A stretch of DNA of 64,000 nucleotides from Steinernema hermaphroditum (lineage: Eukaryota > Nematoda > Chromadorea > Rhabditida > Steinernematidae). The stretch lies in NCBI GenBank assembly GCA_030435675.1, contig CM059624.1, forward strand, positions 13,540,769-13,604,768, read 5' to 3'. Positions within the stretch are counted from its first letter, which is position 1. Each line of letters starts with the position of its first letter. Under the pieces are notes generated by a model. It ran no database searches. It had not been told where the DNA came from and was given only the letters and a program-made list of their open reading frames with translations. Below, piece by piece: positions 13,017 to 24,125 of the stretch. A program made the translations under genes and the position numbers.

Positions 13017-14712
13017 GACGACAACACTCCATCGACGCGATCTGATATCGAAGAAGGTGTCGTCGGTGTGGTGGCGGTGGCGACGGTGATGGCGGTGATG
13101 GTCGGCGACGCAGCCGTCAGATGCGCTCCGCCGCGGCTTCTTCGCTGTTTTTCCGCGCGCCGCCGCCGCCCGACTCCGCTGATGATCGGTAACGCCGATC
13201 GATTGACCTGATAACGAACCCGGGCCACATGAAGCGCTCTGAACGTTGCCCGGAGCGATCGCGGACGCGTATTAAGTGTGTACAGTACAGTCCACTCGGG
13301 TGGCCAGATGTATAGGAATCCGTTCTGGTACTGTACGCAACAACTGAATCGGAACTAAAATCCTTTCTACGGCAACGAAATGAGTTCAACCACACACAGT
13401 ACTCACAGTGCAACATTCCCAAGTGCCATGCTGAAGGGTGTTGGGATGGATAGAAGCCAGGTTGAAACCAGTGGTGCTGATCGAGTCCGAAATCCAAACG
13501 ACTCCGAGTCTCGAGTGTTGAATCCGAACTCGTTTTAGGACTCCACGGTATCTCCGCTTGAAAGATCAACTCCCTCGATCTGCTAGAGCAGTTATAACTG
13601 CTCGAAGTGGTCTAGCTTAGTCTAGCTTACGCTTTAACGAGTTAAAACTAACTATTGAGACGACAGCTGGGACCGTAGTTCCAATGTCTCATAAGAACGA
13701 CCACTGAATGCGCTGTCTTGTACGGACAGAAGGATCAAAGATTTCGGAATTTGTTGGGCCTAGAAATAGACTGTTTAGAAAGTGAAAATTTGCAGTTAAA
13801 AATCCATTTCGATGGTCCAAATCTTCTGGCACTAGTTGACTTATCCTTACAGGCTCATCAGTAGACAGTGGCCTACTGAATAAGAAGCAAGAACATGTGA
13901 ACTACTGGTACATATATCAGACGTCGTACGCCTTTGATACGAGAAGATAAATCAAAATACATGAACTTGAGCAACAGAAAATCAAATTTTAAGGATCGCT
14001 TTGCAACAAACTGCGGAGATTTGACTACGACAAAGCGAAGAGTGATGAACATCCAAATATGGCCATGTGCACATTGACCCAAGAGAGAGCCAATAAGCGC
14101 CCCCAATCGAACCCTGGCCACTTGAAGAGGTCGCGATTGGAAACGAAATGAGCCGAAAATAGACACTGAGAGCAAAAAATTAAATTTTTGCAGAAAACAG
14201 AGCGCCGAGAATTCTTGAAATACTTCTCACAGTTTTTGTGCCTTCCGGAACGAGCGAGACCTGTTCCATAGCGTTTGCATAAGTGACCCAAATCGATGTC
14301 TACATCCGATAAGAGATGTCCTTTTGGCGAAGAACAGCAACTAATTGTGTTCGGCGACGAACTCACTTCTGGTAGGCACTTCGAGTCAGGCTAACCGTAG
14401 ATTCGGAAAGAGAGCAAGGCTCTCTAACCTCGTCCGGTAGCTGCTTCACTGACGAAAGGAGCTCCTTTTGAGATGACCTCGAAGGGGTTCCGATACGTTT
14501 CCCCTCCCAAGATTTGAAGCAGTTGAAGAAGGTGAAGGGCAAACAGAGTGGGAAGTGTTTAAGTGCCACTCCTTATTGCGATGCAACTGTCTCTGCGTCA
14601 CAAAAAAAAGTGTGAACATGCTCATCGTACGTCGCTTTGGAAGATCTAACGCTCCATATTAACCTTGGCTACACCACCAATCACCATAAACTCCAGAAAG
14701 CACCAAAGCACC
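13017..14712. other. intergenic between divergent fshr-1 and a Skp1-like gene
   Basis: This should contain both promoters. Around 13040-13230 it is GC-rich with GGCGGTGGCGACGG-type trinucleotide runs just upstream of the fshr-1 start. About 13470-13545 contains words (GATCGAGTCCGAAATCCA) also found at 61136-61153. No exon was recognised. Confidence 0.4.
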
Positions 14713-15180
14713 ATGGCGAGCTTCCGACTGCGCTCGAGCGATGACGAGATCGTGGAGCTGTCCGCCGAGGCGCTGAAGCAGTCGATCACGCTGAGGACGA
14801 TGATCGAAGGGACGGAGATGGAGAGCGGCGACGTGGAGATCCCGCTGGAGAACGTGGACGGCGAGACGGCCAGGAAGATCGCCGAGTGGTGCGAAAAGCA
14901 CAAGACGGACCCCGTGCCGGAGCCCGAGGTGTTCGAGGAGGGCCCGAAACCGTCGCCGCCGCCCTTCGACATGCCCCGCTGGGACCGCGAGTTCCTCTCC
15001 AAAGAGATCGTCTCCATCCCCCAGATGGCGAAGCTCATCACCGCCGCCAACTACCTCGAGGTCACCTGGCTCTACAAGTACTGCTGCAAGCGCATCTTCA
15101 TCGACTACATCAGGGACCGCTCCGTCGACCAGCTCAAGGCGATGTTCGAGCCCCGGGAGACCGGCGATGTCAAGCACTGA
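14713..15180 (+). CDS. skr: Skp1-related SCF adaptor, intronless copy A
   Basis: An uninterrupted 155-residue frame with a good initiation context (ACCATGG). Residues 1-70 match the Skp1 BTB/POZ fold (FRLRSSDDEIVEL, then VEIPLENVDGETARKIAEWCEKHK), followed by the acidic/proline linker. The dimerisation and F-box region reads WDREFLSKE, LITAANYLEV, YKYCCKRIFIDYI. Skp1 bridges cullin-1 to F-box proteins in ubiquitin ligases, and nematodes have expanded this family. Unlike typical Skp1, the protein stops after FEPRETGD and lacks the last helix (the region around NDFTPEEE...NEWC in canonical Skp1) that contacts F-box proteins. The stop is conserved in copy B at 55168-55635, so it is not a simple break. 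GC-rich codon choice differs from the AT-rich flanks. Confidence 0.9.
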   Translation: MASFRLRSSDDEIVELSAEALKQSITLRTMIEGTEMESGDVEIPLENVDGETARKIAEWCEKHKTDPVPEPEVFEEGPKPSPPPFDMPRWDREFLSKEIVSIPQMAKLITAANYLEVTWLYKYCCKRIFIDYIRDRSVDQLKAMFEPRETGDVKH

Positions 15181-16169
15181 TCCTTGATGGCATCTGTATT
15201 CCAGATGATATTCGTTCTGTTTGCTCTGATAAATATTTAAATTTCTTATGTCTGTTGAGGTGAGAGATGAAAGCGTGGCCCGTGTGAAAAAGACGATGTG
15301 AAAAACTGAATCTTGAGCAGTTAAAAGACTATTTGTCATACATATATGAGCGCCGCGAGTGACAAAAAGCAGCCGTTCTTCTAAAAGGAAAGCCTGGAAC
15401 ACCACGGCGTTCTAGCTCCCACATCTCGACGAACAGACGAAGACGGACACCTCCACCGCGCCTCGACTGGATTCAGTCTCTTTGCACACTGATGAGATGG
15501 CCGTCGTCCACGATATTATGAATTAGCGTCCCTGAGGCACCCGCATCGTCTTGTCCCACAGCTCCACGATTACCGTAGAATTTTCAGCCCACAAGAACAC
15601 TTCGGATCGACAATGTAGTTGATTGGGTTTAACTATTTCGGAGAAGCCGATATGGATGAGTCAGTTAAGAGTCACCTCTGATCGACATTTCATTTAATTT
15701 TTGCTTTGAACAATAAAATATAAAAGTGGATTTTTGTTGGCCGACATCTAAAGATTAGTTTCCTTATGTTTACCGGAGACATTCCCTTTTTGCCCGCGAC
15801 GTTATCCTCCTGCTCGATCACCCATCTGCCTTTGAGTCATCGCCGCAACAACAACTTATCGATTTTTTCGCTCCATTGTCGCAAAGGAAACGTCGTCGCC
15901 ATCATTGGCGCTCATTTTATTTAGCGCTGTGCGGCGGTGGAGGCCATCGCGCTGACGACTCGGCGTTGCGATCGATTTTTCGCGTCAGTGTCGCCCGCGT
16001 AATTGTCGCCAATGTTCGCGTCGCTTTCCGCTGTATTCTGTCCACAATTGGACACCCTTTCTTTCTTAAACATGCTCATTTTTTCGATATTCGCATTTGC
16101 GTGTTTTTCACATGTATTTTCGACCGTGAATTCTTTGAAATAGTCACTCAGGCATCTATTTCAGGCAAT
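15181..16169. other. intergenic, 5' region of FLYWCH copy 1
   Basis: The last part, about 15930-16055, is repeated at 17120-17248 upstream of FLYWCH copy 2, so the tandem duplication included promoter or 5' UTR sequence. An acceptor-like TTTCAG precedes each start codon by a few bases, which suggests either an upstream 5' UTR intron or spliced-leader addition. Confidence 0.55.
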
Positions 16170-17003
16170 ATGGCCTCCTCCAAGGCAAACGATTTTCCAC
16201 GGAATTGGTTGGACCGTGAAGTGAAAATCGAACAAAACGACGACGATCTCTTCGAGTCTTCCGGATCCGAACCTTCAACGTCGCTTGCCACCGGTCTGAG
16301 GGACGGTCTGTCCTCGGAAACAACACCGACTCCGCAGGATAACGGATCTTCTCCTCCAAACGAACAGGAAGAAGTGACTTTTGTGCCCGGATCATCGCAA
16401 AGAACCCGCGTTACTGACAAGCTCGGCAGAGGCGTGTACATGCACGGTGGATACACATATCGCCGCGAGAGGACCATGAAGAAGCTCCCCGGTTTTATCA
16501 CCTGTCGGTGCATCTTCCGAGAGTGCGCCGCCCGAGCTCGAGTCAATGAGGACAACTGCAAAGGGTTTGTGGTTAGGCAGCACAATCACGAGCCTGATTT
16601 CACCAAACAGACGGTAGTGCATCCCTTCGAAACTGACCTATAAGTCGTTTGTGTTTAGATAAGACAAGCCAGAGACGCTTTAGAAGCCCAGGCCAGAGCC
16701 GTCGGGAACGGAATAGCCGCCACAGATGCCGTCAGAGTCATTCGAAGCACTCTAGGAGACGATGTCTTTCCTAAAGCTAATTCTGAAGAGGCCTACTTGA
16801 GGGCGTTCGAGAGGGCGCGGAAAAGGGCGCGTCAGGAGGAGGGCAACGAGGTCAGAGAAGAAGCCGCTCTTGAGCCCATTGTTTCGGAGGCCAATTTTGG
16901 TCAGGGTTCAGGTAAGCTGGCCACACGAAGCACTAATGTAGGGCTCACAACCTCGCTGACACCGTCGTCGTTCGATTGCCATCTCGCCGCTAGACGAAAA
17001 TGA
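16170..17003 (+). CDS. FLYWCH zinc-finger protein, copy 1, truncated before the MULE domain
   Basis: Exons 16170-16613 and 16659 onward are joined by a 45-bp intron in phase 0. The FLYWCH finger lies at about residues 95-145: GYTYRRERTMKKLPG, CRCIFREC, then HNHEPD (Cys-Cys-His-His pattern). An acidic Ser-rich N-terminus precedes it and a helical RQARDALEAQARAVGNG segment follows. Copy 2 continues into a MULE transposase domain through a donor at the equivalent position (cut after 16911 here). Copy 1 keeps that donor (G|GTAAGC), but no MULE exons follow before copy 2 begins. If the donor is not used, the frame reads through to a stop at 17003 with about 30 unrelated residues. It is either a short FLYWCH-only gene or a pseudogene made by partial duplication. 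Confidence 0.75.
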
Positions 17004-17540
17004 ATATTAATGGAACGATTATGGTTATCTCCTTGGAGCTACACGGTGACGGCGACAGTGAGATTGTGAGCCCGGACTAAGCAAGGCATTAAACAGTAGC
17101 CTGAATGGAACTTTGATAGGCTGTGTGGCGGTGGAAGCGATCGTTCTTGCGACTCGGCGTTGCGATCGTTTTTTCGCGTCAGTGTTGCCCGCGTAATTGT
17201 CGCCATTGTTCGCGTTGCTTTCCGCTGTATTCTGCCCGCAATTGGACTTATGTTTTGGACATTATGAAACGAAGGGAAGGTGCAAGTAAATAGTCTTGAT
17301 CAAAGGGGACTTTTGGAACGCTTTTGCATGAGACCGATCGAATATCCCTTGCTCACAAAGCTCTTTTTTGAATGGTTCACGATTCTATTGTGAGGAGTCG
17401 TTTTTGGAGATATTTATCACTTGTTTTCTCATCCCTATCTTTTACTCTTGAAAACACTCTGTTCATTTCAACATTGCATTTGCGAGTGTGAATTCTTTTC
17501 AGTAGTCACTCCCTCAGAGACGCATTTCATTTCAGGCAGC
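17004..17540. other. spacer between FLYWCH copies, duplicated 5' region
   Basis: 17120-17248 is a diverged copy of 15930-16055 (shared CGACTCGGCGTTGCGATCG and CGCGTCAGTGTTGCCCGCG-type words). It marks the 5' end of the tandem duplication unit. No coding sequence. Confidence 0.6.
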
Positions 17541-19404
17541 ATGGCCTCTTCCGATGAAAACAATCTGCTGGAGAATTGGTTGGACCGTGAAGTGAAAATC
17601 GAACAAAACGACGACGATCTCTTCGAGTCTTCCGGGTCCGAACCTTCAACATCGCTTGCCACCGCTTTGAAGGACGTTCTGTCCTCAGAAACAGTGCCGA
17701 CTCCACAGGACAACGGACCTCTAGATGAACAGGAAGAAGTGACTTTTGTGCCCGGATCCTCCAAAAGAACACGTGTCACTGATAAGCTCGGCAGAGGCGT
17801 ATACATGTACGGTGGATACACTTATCGCCGCGAGAGGACCATGAAGAAGCTCCCCGGTTTCATCACCTGTCGGTGCATCTTCCGAGAGTGCGCCGCTCGA
17901 GCCCGAGTCAATGAGGACAATTGCAAAGGGTTTGTAGTTAAGCAGCACAATCACGAGCCTGATTTCAACGATCAGTCGGTAGTGCATCCCTTCGAAACTA
18001 ACATATAAATCATTTGTGTTTAGATTAGACAAGCCAGAGACGCTCTTGAAGCTCAAGCCAGAGCCGTCGGGAACGGACTGGGCGCCACCGATGCCGTCAG
18101 AGTCATTCGAAGCACTCTAGGAGACGATGTCCTCTCGGCGGCCAGTTCCGAGAAGGCCTACTTGAGAGCGTTCCAAAGAGGGCGGAAAAGGGCGCGACAG
18201 GAGGTGAACAACGAGGTCAGAGAAGAAGCCGTTTTTTCAAGCAGTGAGCCCATCGTTTCGGAGGAGTTTCGAGAGGTCGATTTTGGTCAGGGTCCAGGTA
18301 GAGCGGCCATATGAACCTGCTAAGAACAAGTTGGCGTTTTCAGAACGCTTCCTCCTAACAGAGATCAACAAGGACGACTCAAAAATGGCCGTTTTCATGT
18401 CGACCTTCGGCAAAACGCTCCTGGAACGCTCTCGAAACATCTCCATATGCGAGGCATCCACATCAAGTCCTCATCTTTTCGTCATAAGCGCCTATCTCGA
18501 CAACCTGTCTCTTCCGGCCGCCTACTGTATCTACAGCAAGAAGAGTCCTGATGTCTACAGGTACTATTATTCCTTCTATCTTCAACAGATCTTCCTGTTT
18601 TAGGACGGCACTCGACGCTGTGAACGCCGAGCTCGCCTGCAACAAGAAGCCCCTTTCCATCATAGCCGATCTCGAGCGGAATGTTACAAACGCTGCCAGT
18701 ATGGTATGGCCGTTGGCCACTATAGGCTTGAGCACCTACCGTCTCGGAACAGAGGTCTTCTCCAAAATTCAATCAAATGCAGACCTATTATGGCGGTACA
18801 ACACCAACGAGGAAGATCGGGCCCTGATGGATAGCCTGCAGTATCTTGCCTTTGTGCCTCTGACCGACCTGTACCACACGTTCTGCACTCTATGGGACTC
18901 AACTGACGAAATGGAAGACCTTTTTACTTGGTTCTTCACCTCCTACATCGGAAGATACTTCGTCCCTAAACAGCCATTTGTGGATTTGCAACCGGGATGG
19001 ATCAGTGATAGTAAGCCCGTTTCTCGTCATCTTGGCTACACCTTCTTGCAGGTATCATAAGGGACCAGATCCTGTCGAAACACCGTGCTGACCCTTCTTT
19101 CTCGCCAAGAGAGTGGAACCTCTATGGAAGGGAGAAACAACTTATAAATAACAGCATGAAGCAAGGCTTCAGCAGATCGATGACTTCTGACTCAACAATC
19201 TTCCTGGATATTATCAGAAGTGAGGAGGTCTTTTCGCGAGAGCTGTTCAACGAAAACTGCCTTGCCAAACCATGCTATGTGGAGAAGGACCTCTGGAGTG
19301 TCGTCGAGCAGTATGACGAGAAATCCGAAGATCCTGTACAATACCTGAAGGAACTGGCGAGTATTTATCCAAGAGCGTTGGATCTGGCAAGGTTAGGCAT
19401 CTGA
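17541..19404 (+). CDS. FLYWCH-MULE transposase-derived protein, complete copy 2
   Basis: Five exons (17541-17978, 18024-18297, 18344-18560, 18604-19010, 19052-19404) with 41-46-bp introns and consistent phases give 562 residues. Domains in order: acidic N-terminus; FLYWCH zinc finger (CRCIFREC...HNHEPD) at about 93-143; helical linker; then a Mutator-like (MULE) transposase core. The core begins FMSTFGKTLLERSRNISI and SAYLDNLSLPAAYCIYSKKS, continues IIADLERNV, LAFVPLTDL and YIGRYF, and ends near REWNLYGREKQLINNSM. The Asp of ADLE is at the usual second catalytic position, but the first (normally IDGTF) reads ICEAST, so the catalytic triad looks incomplete. Multi-exon structure and no terminal inverted repeats suggest a host gene derived from a transposase, probably DNA-binding. 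Confidence 0.82.
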
Positions 19405-19435
19405 TGATAGGAGTTTAGTTTTTGATTTAGGGTGA

Positions 19436-19441
19436 AATAAA
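19436..19441 (+). terminator. polyadenylation signal AATAAA
   Basis: Consensus hexamer about 32 bp after the stop of the FLYWCH-MULE gene. The converging gene on the other strand ends at 19724. Confidence 0.6.
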
Positions 19442-19723
19442 TGGCGTTTTCAAGCAAACTCGCAAAAAGACAGCAGAGCAACAACTACACAAATACCGAA
19501 AATCCAAAGGATGTATTCCTTGATCAAAAGTCCACAATGCAAGCTCATTGAAAACACAGTTAAACTCATATTTAATTGCGAAAAACACATAAGAGCAGAA
19601 GAGACACATGCGACGTGAAGTGACGTTGGCGATACCTGACGATCTGAAAAACTTGATGTTCAAAAAGCGATAGAAAGGCAGAAGACTCACCGACGTGACT
19701 CCATGCTGCAGCTAGTTCCAGTG

Positions 19724-19984
19724 CTAGTTCGTGGGTCCGTCTACGGTCACAGTAACAGTCTCCTCTTGCTGCTTCTTGCTCATCTTCGCCTCGGCCATGA
19801 TTTCCAGCTGGACCTTCTTAATCTTTCGCAGTAGAGCCGGCCTCACGCAGAATCGGATCTGAATGACGATGAAGGCGAAAACGACCGTTAGCACTCCGGC
19901 AATGCCGGCGGTAACTAGAAACGCCGGCATTCGGTCCCAGAACATTATTCGCTCGCAGTATTTCGGCGGCACTTCGGTGGTCAT
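19724..19984 (-). CDS. small single-pass membrane protein, paralogue 1
   Basis: An 86-residue frame starting at 19984 (CACG-ATG context shared with paralogue 2). A short polar N-terminus with PPKYCERI leads to one transmembrane helix at about 21-43 (FLVTAGIAGVLTVVFAFIVI). A conserved juxtamembrane basic motif follows, RFCVRPALLRKIKKVQL, and a Lys/Glu-rich tail. Paralogue 2 at 22644-22868 shares the motif almost exactly (QFCIRPAVLRKIKKVEL). The Cys beside the membrane may be palmitoylated; that is inference. I do not recognise the family. An in-frame ATG at 20002 exists, but homology of the upstream sequence to the paralogue's 5' UTR favours 19984. It sits downstream of, and on the same strand as, the membrane protein gene at 20574-21873. 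Confidence 0.75.
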   Translation of the reverse strand: MTTEVPPKYCERIMFWDRMPAFLVTAGIAGVLTVVFAFIVIQIRFCVRPALLRKIKKVQLEIMAEAKMSKKQQEETVTVTVDGPTN

Positions 19985-20573
19985 CGTGGGAAGCAGCGGC
20001 AAAAGGAACCGTCGTCAACTTCGTGGTGCAGCCGACCGATCGACCGACCTACAAAGCTGAAGTGGGTGCGCTGCGGAGGCTGCAACCGCTGTTCAGAGTC
20101 TAGACAGCTGGCACCGAGGTCAGACACTGGACACCATTCTGCCATTTGTACACAACGAGAGTGGTCTGAAAACGATTTGCACAGACGTAGAGAAAATTAG
20201 GATGAGGTTGTCGCAATGCGGTTGTGCTTTCGAAAATATCACTTTAATTGCAGATGAGAATAAGTGAATTGGTAATCCAAAATAGCCGCTTCTGAGTTCT
20301 TCTGTTTTAGCGCATTAGTTCAATGTCTGAAGTAATGTGGACACTGTAAAAAAAGTGTGGTTGTTGGGCATTCTGAAACGTCAAAACAAGGGTCCTCTGC
20401 TCACAGATGTTTCATGGTGTGACCCGAGAAGATCAACTTCAGTGACCTCTAGCGCTTGAGCGTACCACTCCATCGCGAACCTCCACGTTTAACGCGTAAA
20501 CCAAACAACTAAAAGACATCTTATTTACATTACATAACAAACTATTCACAATGTAGAAACTAGTCGCAAAAGT

Positions 20574-21873
20574 TCATTCATCGTGGGATTCGTCCCTTCG
20601 CGAAGGCGAGTTCTTCGGTGTCGACGTGAATTGAGGTGGCAGGTCTCCAATGAAAACTGTGCGCCGTGGCTGACCCGTGCATTGCCAGAAAAGCAACCCA
20701 GCGCTTACGCAGCTGAGCAAGAACAGGAACATAGCGACGAACACCCACACGTTATTTGATTTTTTGTCGGTCAACTTCATCACTCCGTTCTCGAGTTTGC
20801 TGAGGTCGTACGGTTCATATGTTGGCAATTCGATCCTCTCAAACGTTGGCAGCGCTTCGACATCTGTCATATTAATCTGAAACATGTTGTTATGAAAATG
20901 TTCCGTATTCCACAGTCAACCTTGTCGCCAAGTGCCATAATAAAGAAATCAAGGTTGGTTTTGAAGAATTCTTGCAGCTTTTTGGGCAATGTGTTGAGCT
21001 GCGGTAGCTCGCCATTCAGCAATTTCTTGACAATATCCATTGGTAGGTCCATGAAATCGATGTTGCGTGGCATTTTCTCCACTAGGCGCTTAATGAATTC
21101 TGTATCCGGTTCTTCGCCTGCTTTCACAGCGGTTCCATCCTGGTCCGTGTGAATTGCGCCACTTAGAACTCCGAGGTAGTAGTCCTGGAAATATCGAGTT
21201 CACGACGGAGCATCAACGGAACCTGTCGTGCCCTGATGGCTTCACTTTCTTCCCTATTGAGGGACCACAGCCTGTCTCCGTTAAAAGCCTGATCAATCAG
21301 CTTCCTGGGGAGCTTTTCAAGCGGAATCAGCACGCTGCTCACGTTGGCCACCCGGTTGCCCTTTTTCAGATCCATCGCTGCACGAGCCATGTTCTCTGTG
21401 ATCTTTTCAAGTACGTTCCTGCCGCGGCCACGCTCTTTGATGAATCCCGGGAACATCTTGTCAAGCAGATCAAACTGCTCATTCACAAGGAGTTCGATCT
21501 GTTGCTTGGTTAATAGTGACACGTTGACCATTTTTGCAAAATCCGGTGAATGGATCACAAGGTCAGAGAACGAGCCGATCATGCCCTCCACGTGAGCGAC
21601 TTTCGCTTCGTCATCGTCGGTAGTTATTTGCAGGGCGTGGCTCAAGAGCTACAAAGAGCTGATTAGCTAGAGGTGGTATAAGCTGAAGCATACTCTCTCT
21701 CCGGCTTGAACCATTTCATTTTGGGATTCCTCGCTTCCCTTTGTGAACTGATTCCACATCGGTGCGTTCTGGAGCCCTGGAACGTACGTGGCTATACTAC
21801 CGAGAAATGGAATTGGATAGCCGGAGACGCTGAACAGCGACAGCGCGACAACGATGAATCGTGGACAGTTCAT
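20574..21873 (-). CDS. type I membrane protein of unknown family, complete four-exon gene
   Basis: Exons 21873-21694, 21648-21223, 21184-20921 and 20876-20574 join in phase 0 to give 390 residues. Introns are 38-45 bp, and the second and third use GTTNNN donors (GTTCCG, GTTGAC). Residues 1-18 are a signal peptide (MNCPRFIVVALSLFSVSG). A helical, Lys/Glu/Leu-rich ectodomain of about 310 residues follows, with an NVS glycosylation candidate and no paired-cysteine pattern. A transmembrane helix (VWVFVAMFLFLLSCVSAGLL) near residue 340 precedes a Ser/Pro-rich tail of about 35 residues. No known family was recognised. The 5' end and upstream region are duplicated at about 23025-23275, where only the first 15 codons remain. 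Confidence 0.78.
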
Positions 21874-22643
21874 GGCGAGCAGCGTGGGATGACCGACGAA
21901 GCCCCTGAAATGATCTAGATGAATGGCACGTAAGCTGGCGCGCAAGTCACATAGATCGCGGACATGCAAACAATCAAGGAAGAGTGCAAATCGCGTGCAA
22001 ATCGCATAGGAAAAGGCGAATTTTGTGCACTACCGCCTGCACAGTCACAGGTTTCACAAAGTTGTAAAGAGCAGTTCATTAGTTAACGCGTGTTCGCACT
22101 GCACGTGAACATAAACAGCAACGATACTAAACCGATGGAAAGGAAATACGCTTGAGAACATAACGCGCGAGCAGAACTGAAAGCGAATCTGAGCGAACGA
22201 CGCAAAAGGAGAAAATGAAGCAAGCGAGGGCATTTGGGCGCGCGGAAATTGAGCGCGCGGGGTAGCAGCTGCAGCTGGTTCATGGCACTGTTGACTCTGT
22301 GTATTATTAAAGAATGAGGACGAGCTTGGAACTTGTGTAAATTATAATCGAGCTGAAGCCGAGCGCGTGCATAAATTACACGTCCCGACAGTAATGGCAT
22401 GCAGCGCAAATACCGCCATAAACGACCAGCCCTGACTCCGCCTTGTTCACTTGTGATAGATCATGCACAGATAACTCATCAAATCACCAGCGGTCCTTGG
22501 TGAGACCTAAATTTATCAAAGACACAAATAGGATAAACACCACAGCTATGAATCTCCTTGAGCTCACGATCCAGCGAAATGGCGACCAATCTAAAGAGAG
22601 AAAGCATGAAAACGACAAAGCAAACGAAAACTTACTGCGTTGT
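21874..22643. other. intergenic; 5' half is one copy of a local duplication
   Basis: 21855-22125 (promoter and start of the membrane protein gene) is repeated at 23025-23285 with roughly 85% identity by eye. At 22484-22550 the minus strand encodes a hydrophobic stretch (FIAVVFILFVSLINLGL) without a usable start; it may be 3' flank of paralogue 2 and I do not call it a gene. Confidence 0.5.
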
Positions 22644-22868
22644 TTAGGCAACGGTGTCCCCGTCCTGCTTCTTGGAGACCTGAGCACGGTTCGACAGCTC
22701 CACCTTCTTGATCTTGCGCAGCACGGCCGGCCGAATGCAGAACTGAACGCGGATGACGAAGAAGAGGCACAGCAAACTCATCACAACTCCTATGCAGATG
22801 ACGATGATGAGCGCGGGCAAATCGCTCATAACGGGAATTCGACCCGGGCATCCGTCTTCTTTCGTCAT
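22644..22868 (-). CDS. small single-pass membrane protein, paralogue 2
   Basis: A 74-residue frame starting at 22868. The N-terminus has one Cys (EDGCPGRIP), followed by a transmembrane helix at about 17-40 (LPALIIVICIGVVMSLLCLF) and the family motif QFCIRPAVLRKIKKVEL, then SKKQDGDTVA at the end. It is about 60% identical to paralogue 1 across the motif, and the 5' UTRs are also alike (GGTCGGTCG runs, CCACGATGAC at the start). It is part of the duplicated unit; its upstream partner is the truncated copy near 23036. Function unknown. Confidence 0.72.
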   Translation of the reverse strand: MTKEDGCPGRIPVMSDLPALIIVICIGVVMSLLCLFFVIRVQFCIRPAVLRKIKKVELSNRAQVSKKQDGDTVA

Positions 22869-22991
22869 CGTGGACAGCGGCCGCGCAAAGGAGCGTCGAT
22901 AACTTCGGAGTGACTGGCCAACCGACCGACCGATCGACTACAATGAGCCCGAACGACGGTGCAACGGCTTCAATGTCTGTCTAGACAGATT

Positions 22992-23285
22992 CATGCGAGT
23001 TGCAGAGTCTGCACAACGAGGAATCGTCGACAGTTCATGGCGAGCAGCGTGGTATGACCGACGAAGTCCCTGAAATTATCTAGATAACTGATGTGTGAGC
23101 TGGTACAGATCGCGGACATACAAACAATTAAAGAAGAGTGCAAATCGCGTGTAAATCCCATATGAGAAGAGCAATTTTGCACACTATCATCTGTACAGTC
23201 ACAGATTCCACGAAGTTGTAGAGAGAAGTTCACTATTCAACGAGTGTTCGCACTGCACATGAGCATAAACAGCAACGATACAGAG
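22992..23285 (-). pseudogene. 5' remnant of the duplicated type I membrane protein gene
   Basis: From about 23285 down to 23025 the sequence copies the promoter and start of the gene at 20574-21873. The start codon and signal-peptide beginning survive (MNCRRFLVVQ, ATG at about 23036-23038), then the frame stops after 15 codons and the rest of the gene is missing. The next gene on this strand is membrane-protein paralogue 2, so a deletion removed exons 1b-4 of the second copy. Confidence 0.75.
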
Positions 23286-23765
23286 TGCACAGCCCTGCCG
23301 CAAACGAATTCAGCGCATTCTCTCAAGATACAGTACTGTTATCAAAGATTTTGGGCGGGATGTACACTGCTGCACAAAGCTATAGCATCACCGCGGTGTG
23401 TTTCTGGTTCTGTTATTTTTCGGAACTGTCCGGGGAAACCAGCATGCGCACGTGGTAGACCGCTCACTGAAACGCAGGAAGCACCACCTTCCCCGGAAAC
23501 AGATACACTCATTTTGATGCAACGAGAGGTTGAACTTTCCAGGGTGTCTCTGCACCTGAACAAAATTATAGGGTCACTTGGTAGTTTCACGTGTATTTCT
23601 CGTTTTTTTGGCGTTTTTTCGCTTGATTTGTTTTAATTCACTTCTGTTCAGGTGCTTATCAACAATACCACGCGTTACGAAGCTGTCGAACGAGAAAAAA
23701 GCCGCAATTTCAGCGTTTCAGAAGGCCGGCTACAAGATTCATATCTCGAGAATGCGTCTCTGACA

Positions 23766-24125
23766 CCCACTATGCCAACGCTGACAGCTCCGCAGCCTGT
23801 GAACGACGGTCCCCCGTCATCCGTACTTATAAGATCGGGTCGTTTCCAACCCGATCAGTCCAAAAATTTCTCAACCAAACCAGTAACAATGGTGACCATG
23901 GACAGATCAGCCGCCTACTAGTGTCTGCCTCGACCGTTTCCAGACAGCGTCGCAATGGAGGCCGGTCAGAGAAGGCAGTGTATATTTGACCTTTTCAGAC
24001 AGTCTAGGTTGAAAGGTCAGCGAGACAGCCTCTGGCGCAGTGTCTGTATCGTGAAACATTTCCTTCATGGAGACACTTTTCTCATTTCTGTTGCTGTTTT
24101 CAGTCGGTCTTTTCTTAATCCAGCA
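23766..24125 (+). repeat. dispersed repeat R8, uninterrupted copy
   Basis: This matches 26667-26714 followed by 27312-27620, which is the same repeat split by an inserted R1 element. It contains a short perfect palindrome (GATCGGGT...ACCCGATC at about 23831-23854). It lies just 3' of the gustatory-receptor-like gene, while the other copy lies inside intron 3 of that gene. Confidence 0.8.

Noticed and set aside
15927..16169. Longer N-terminus for FLYWCH copy 1 from the upstream in-frame start
   Set aside because: Copy 2 is not conserved in that region at protein level, and a TTTCAG acceptor just before the ATG marks the exon start.
22484..22687. Secreted peptide gene on the minus strand
   Set aside because: A hydrophobic stretch resembles a signal peptide, but it has no start codon close by and no mature peptide after it.
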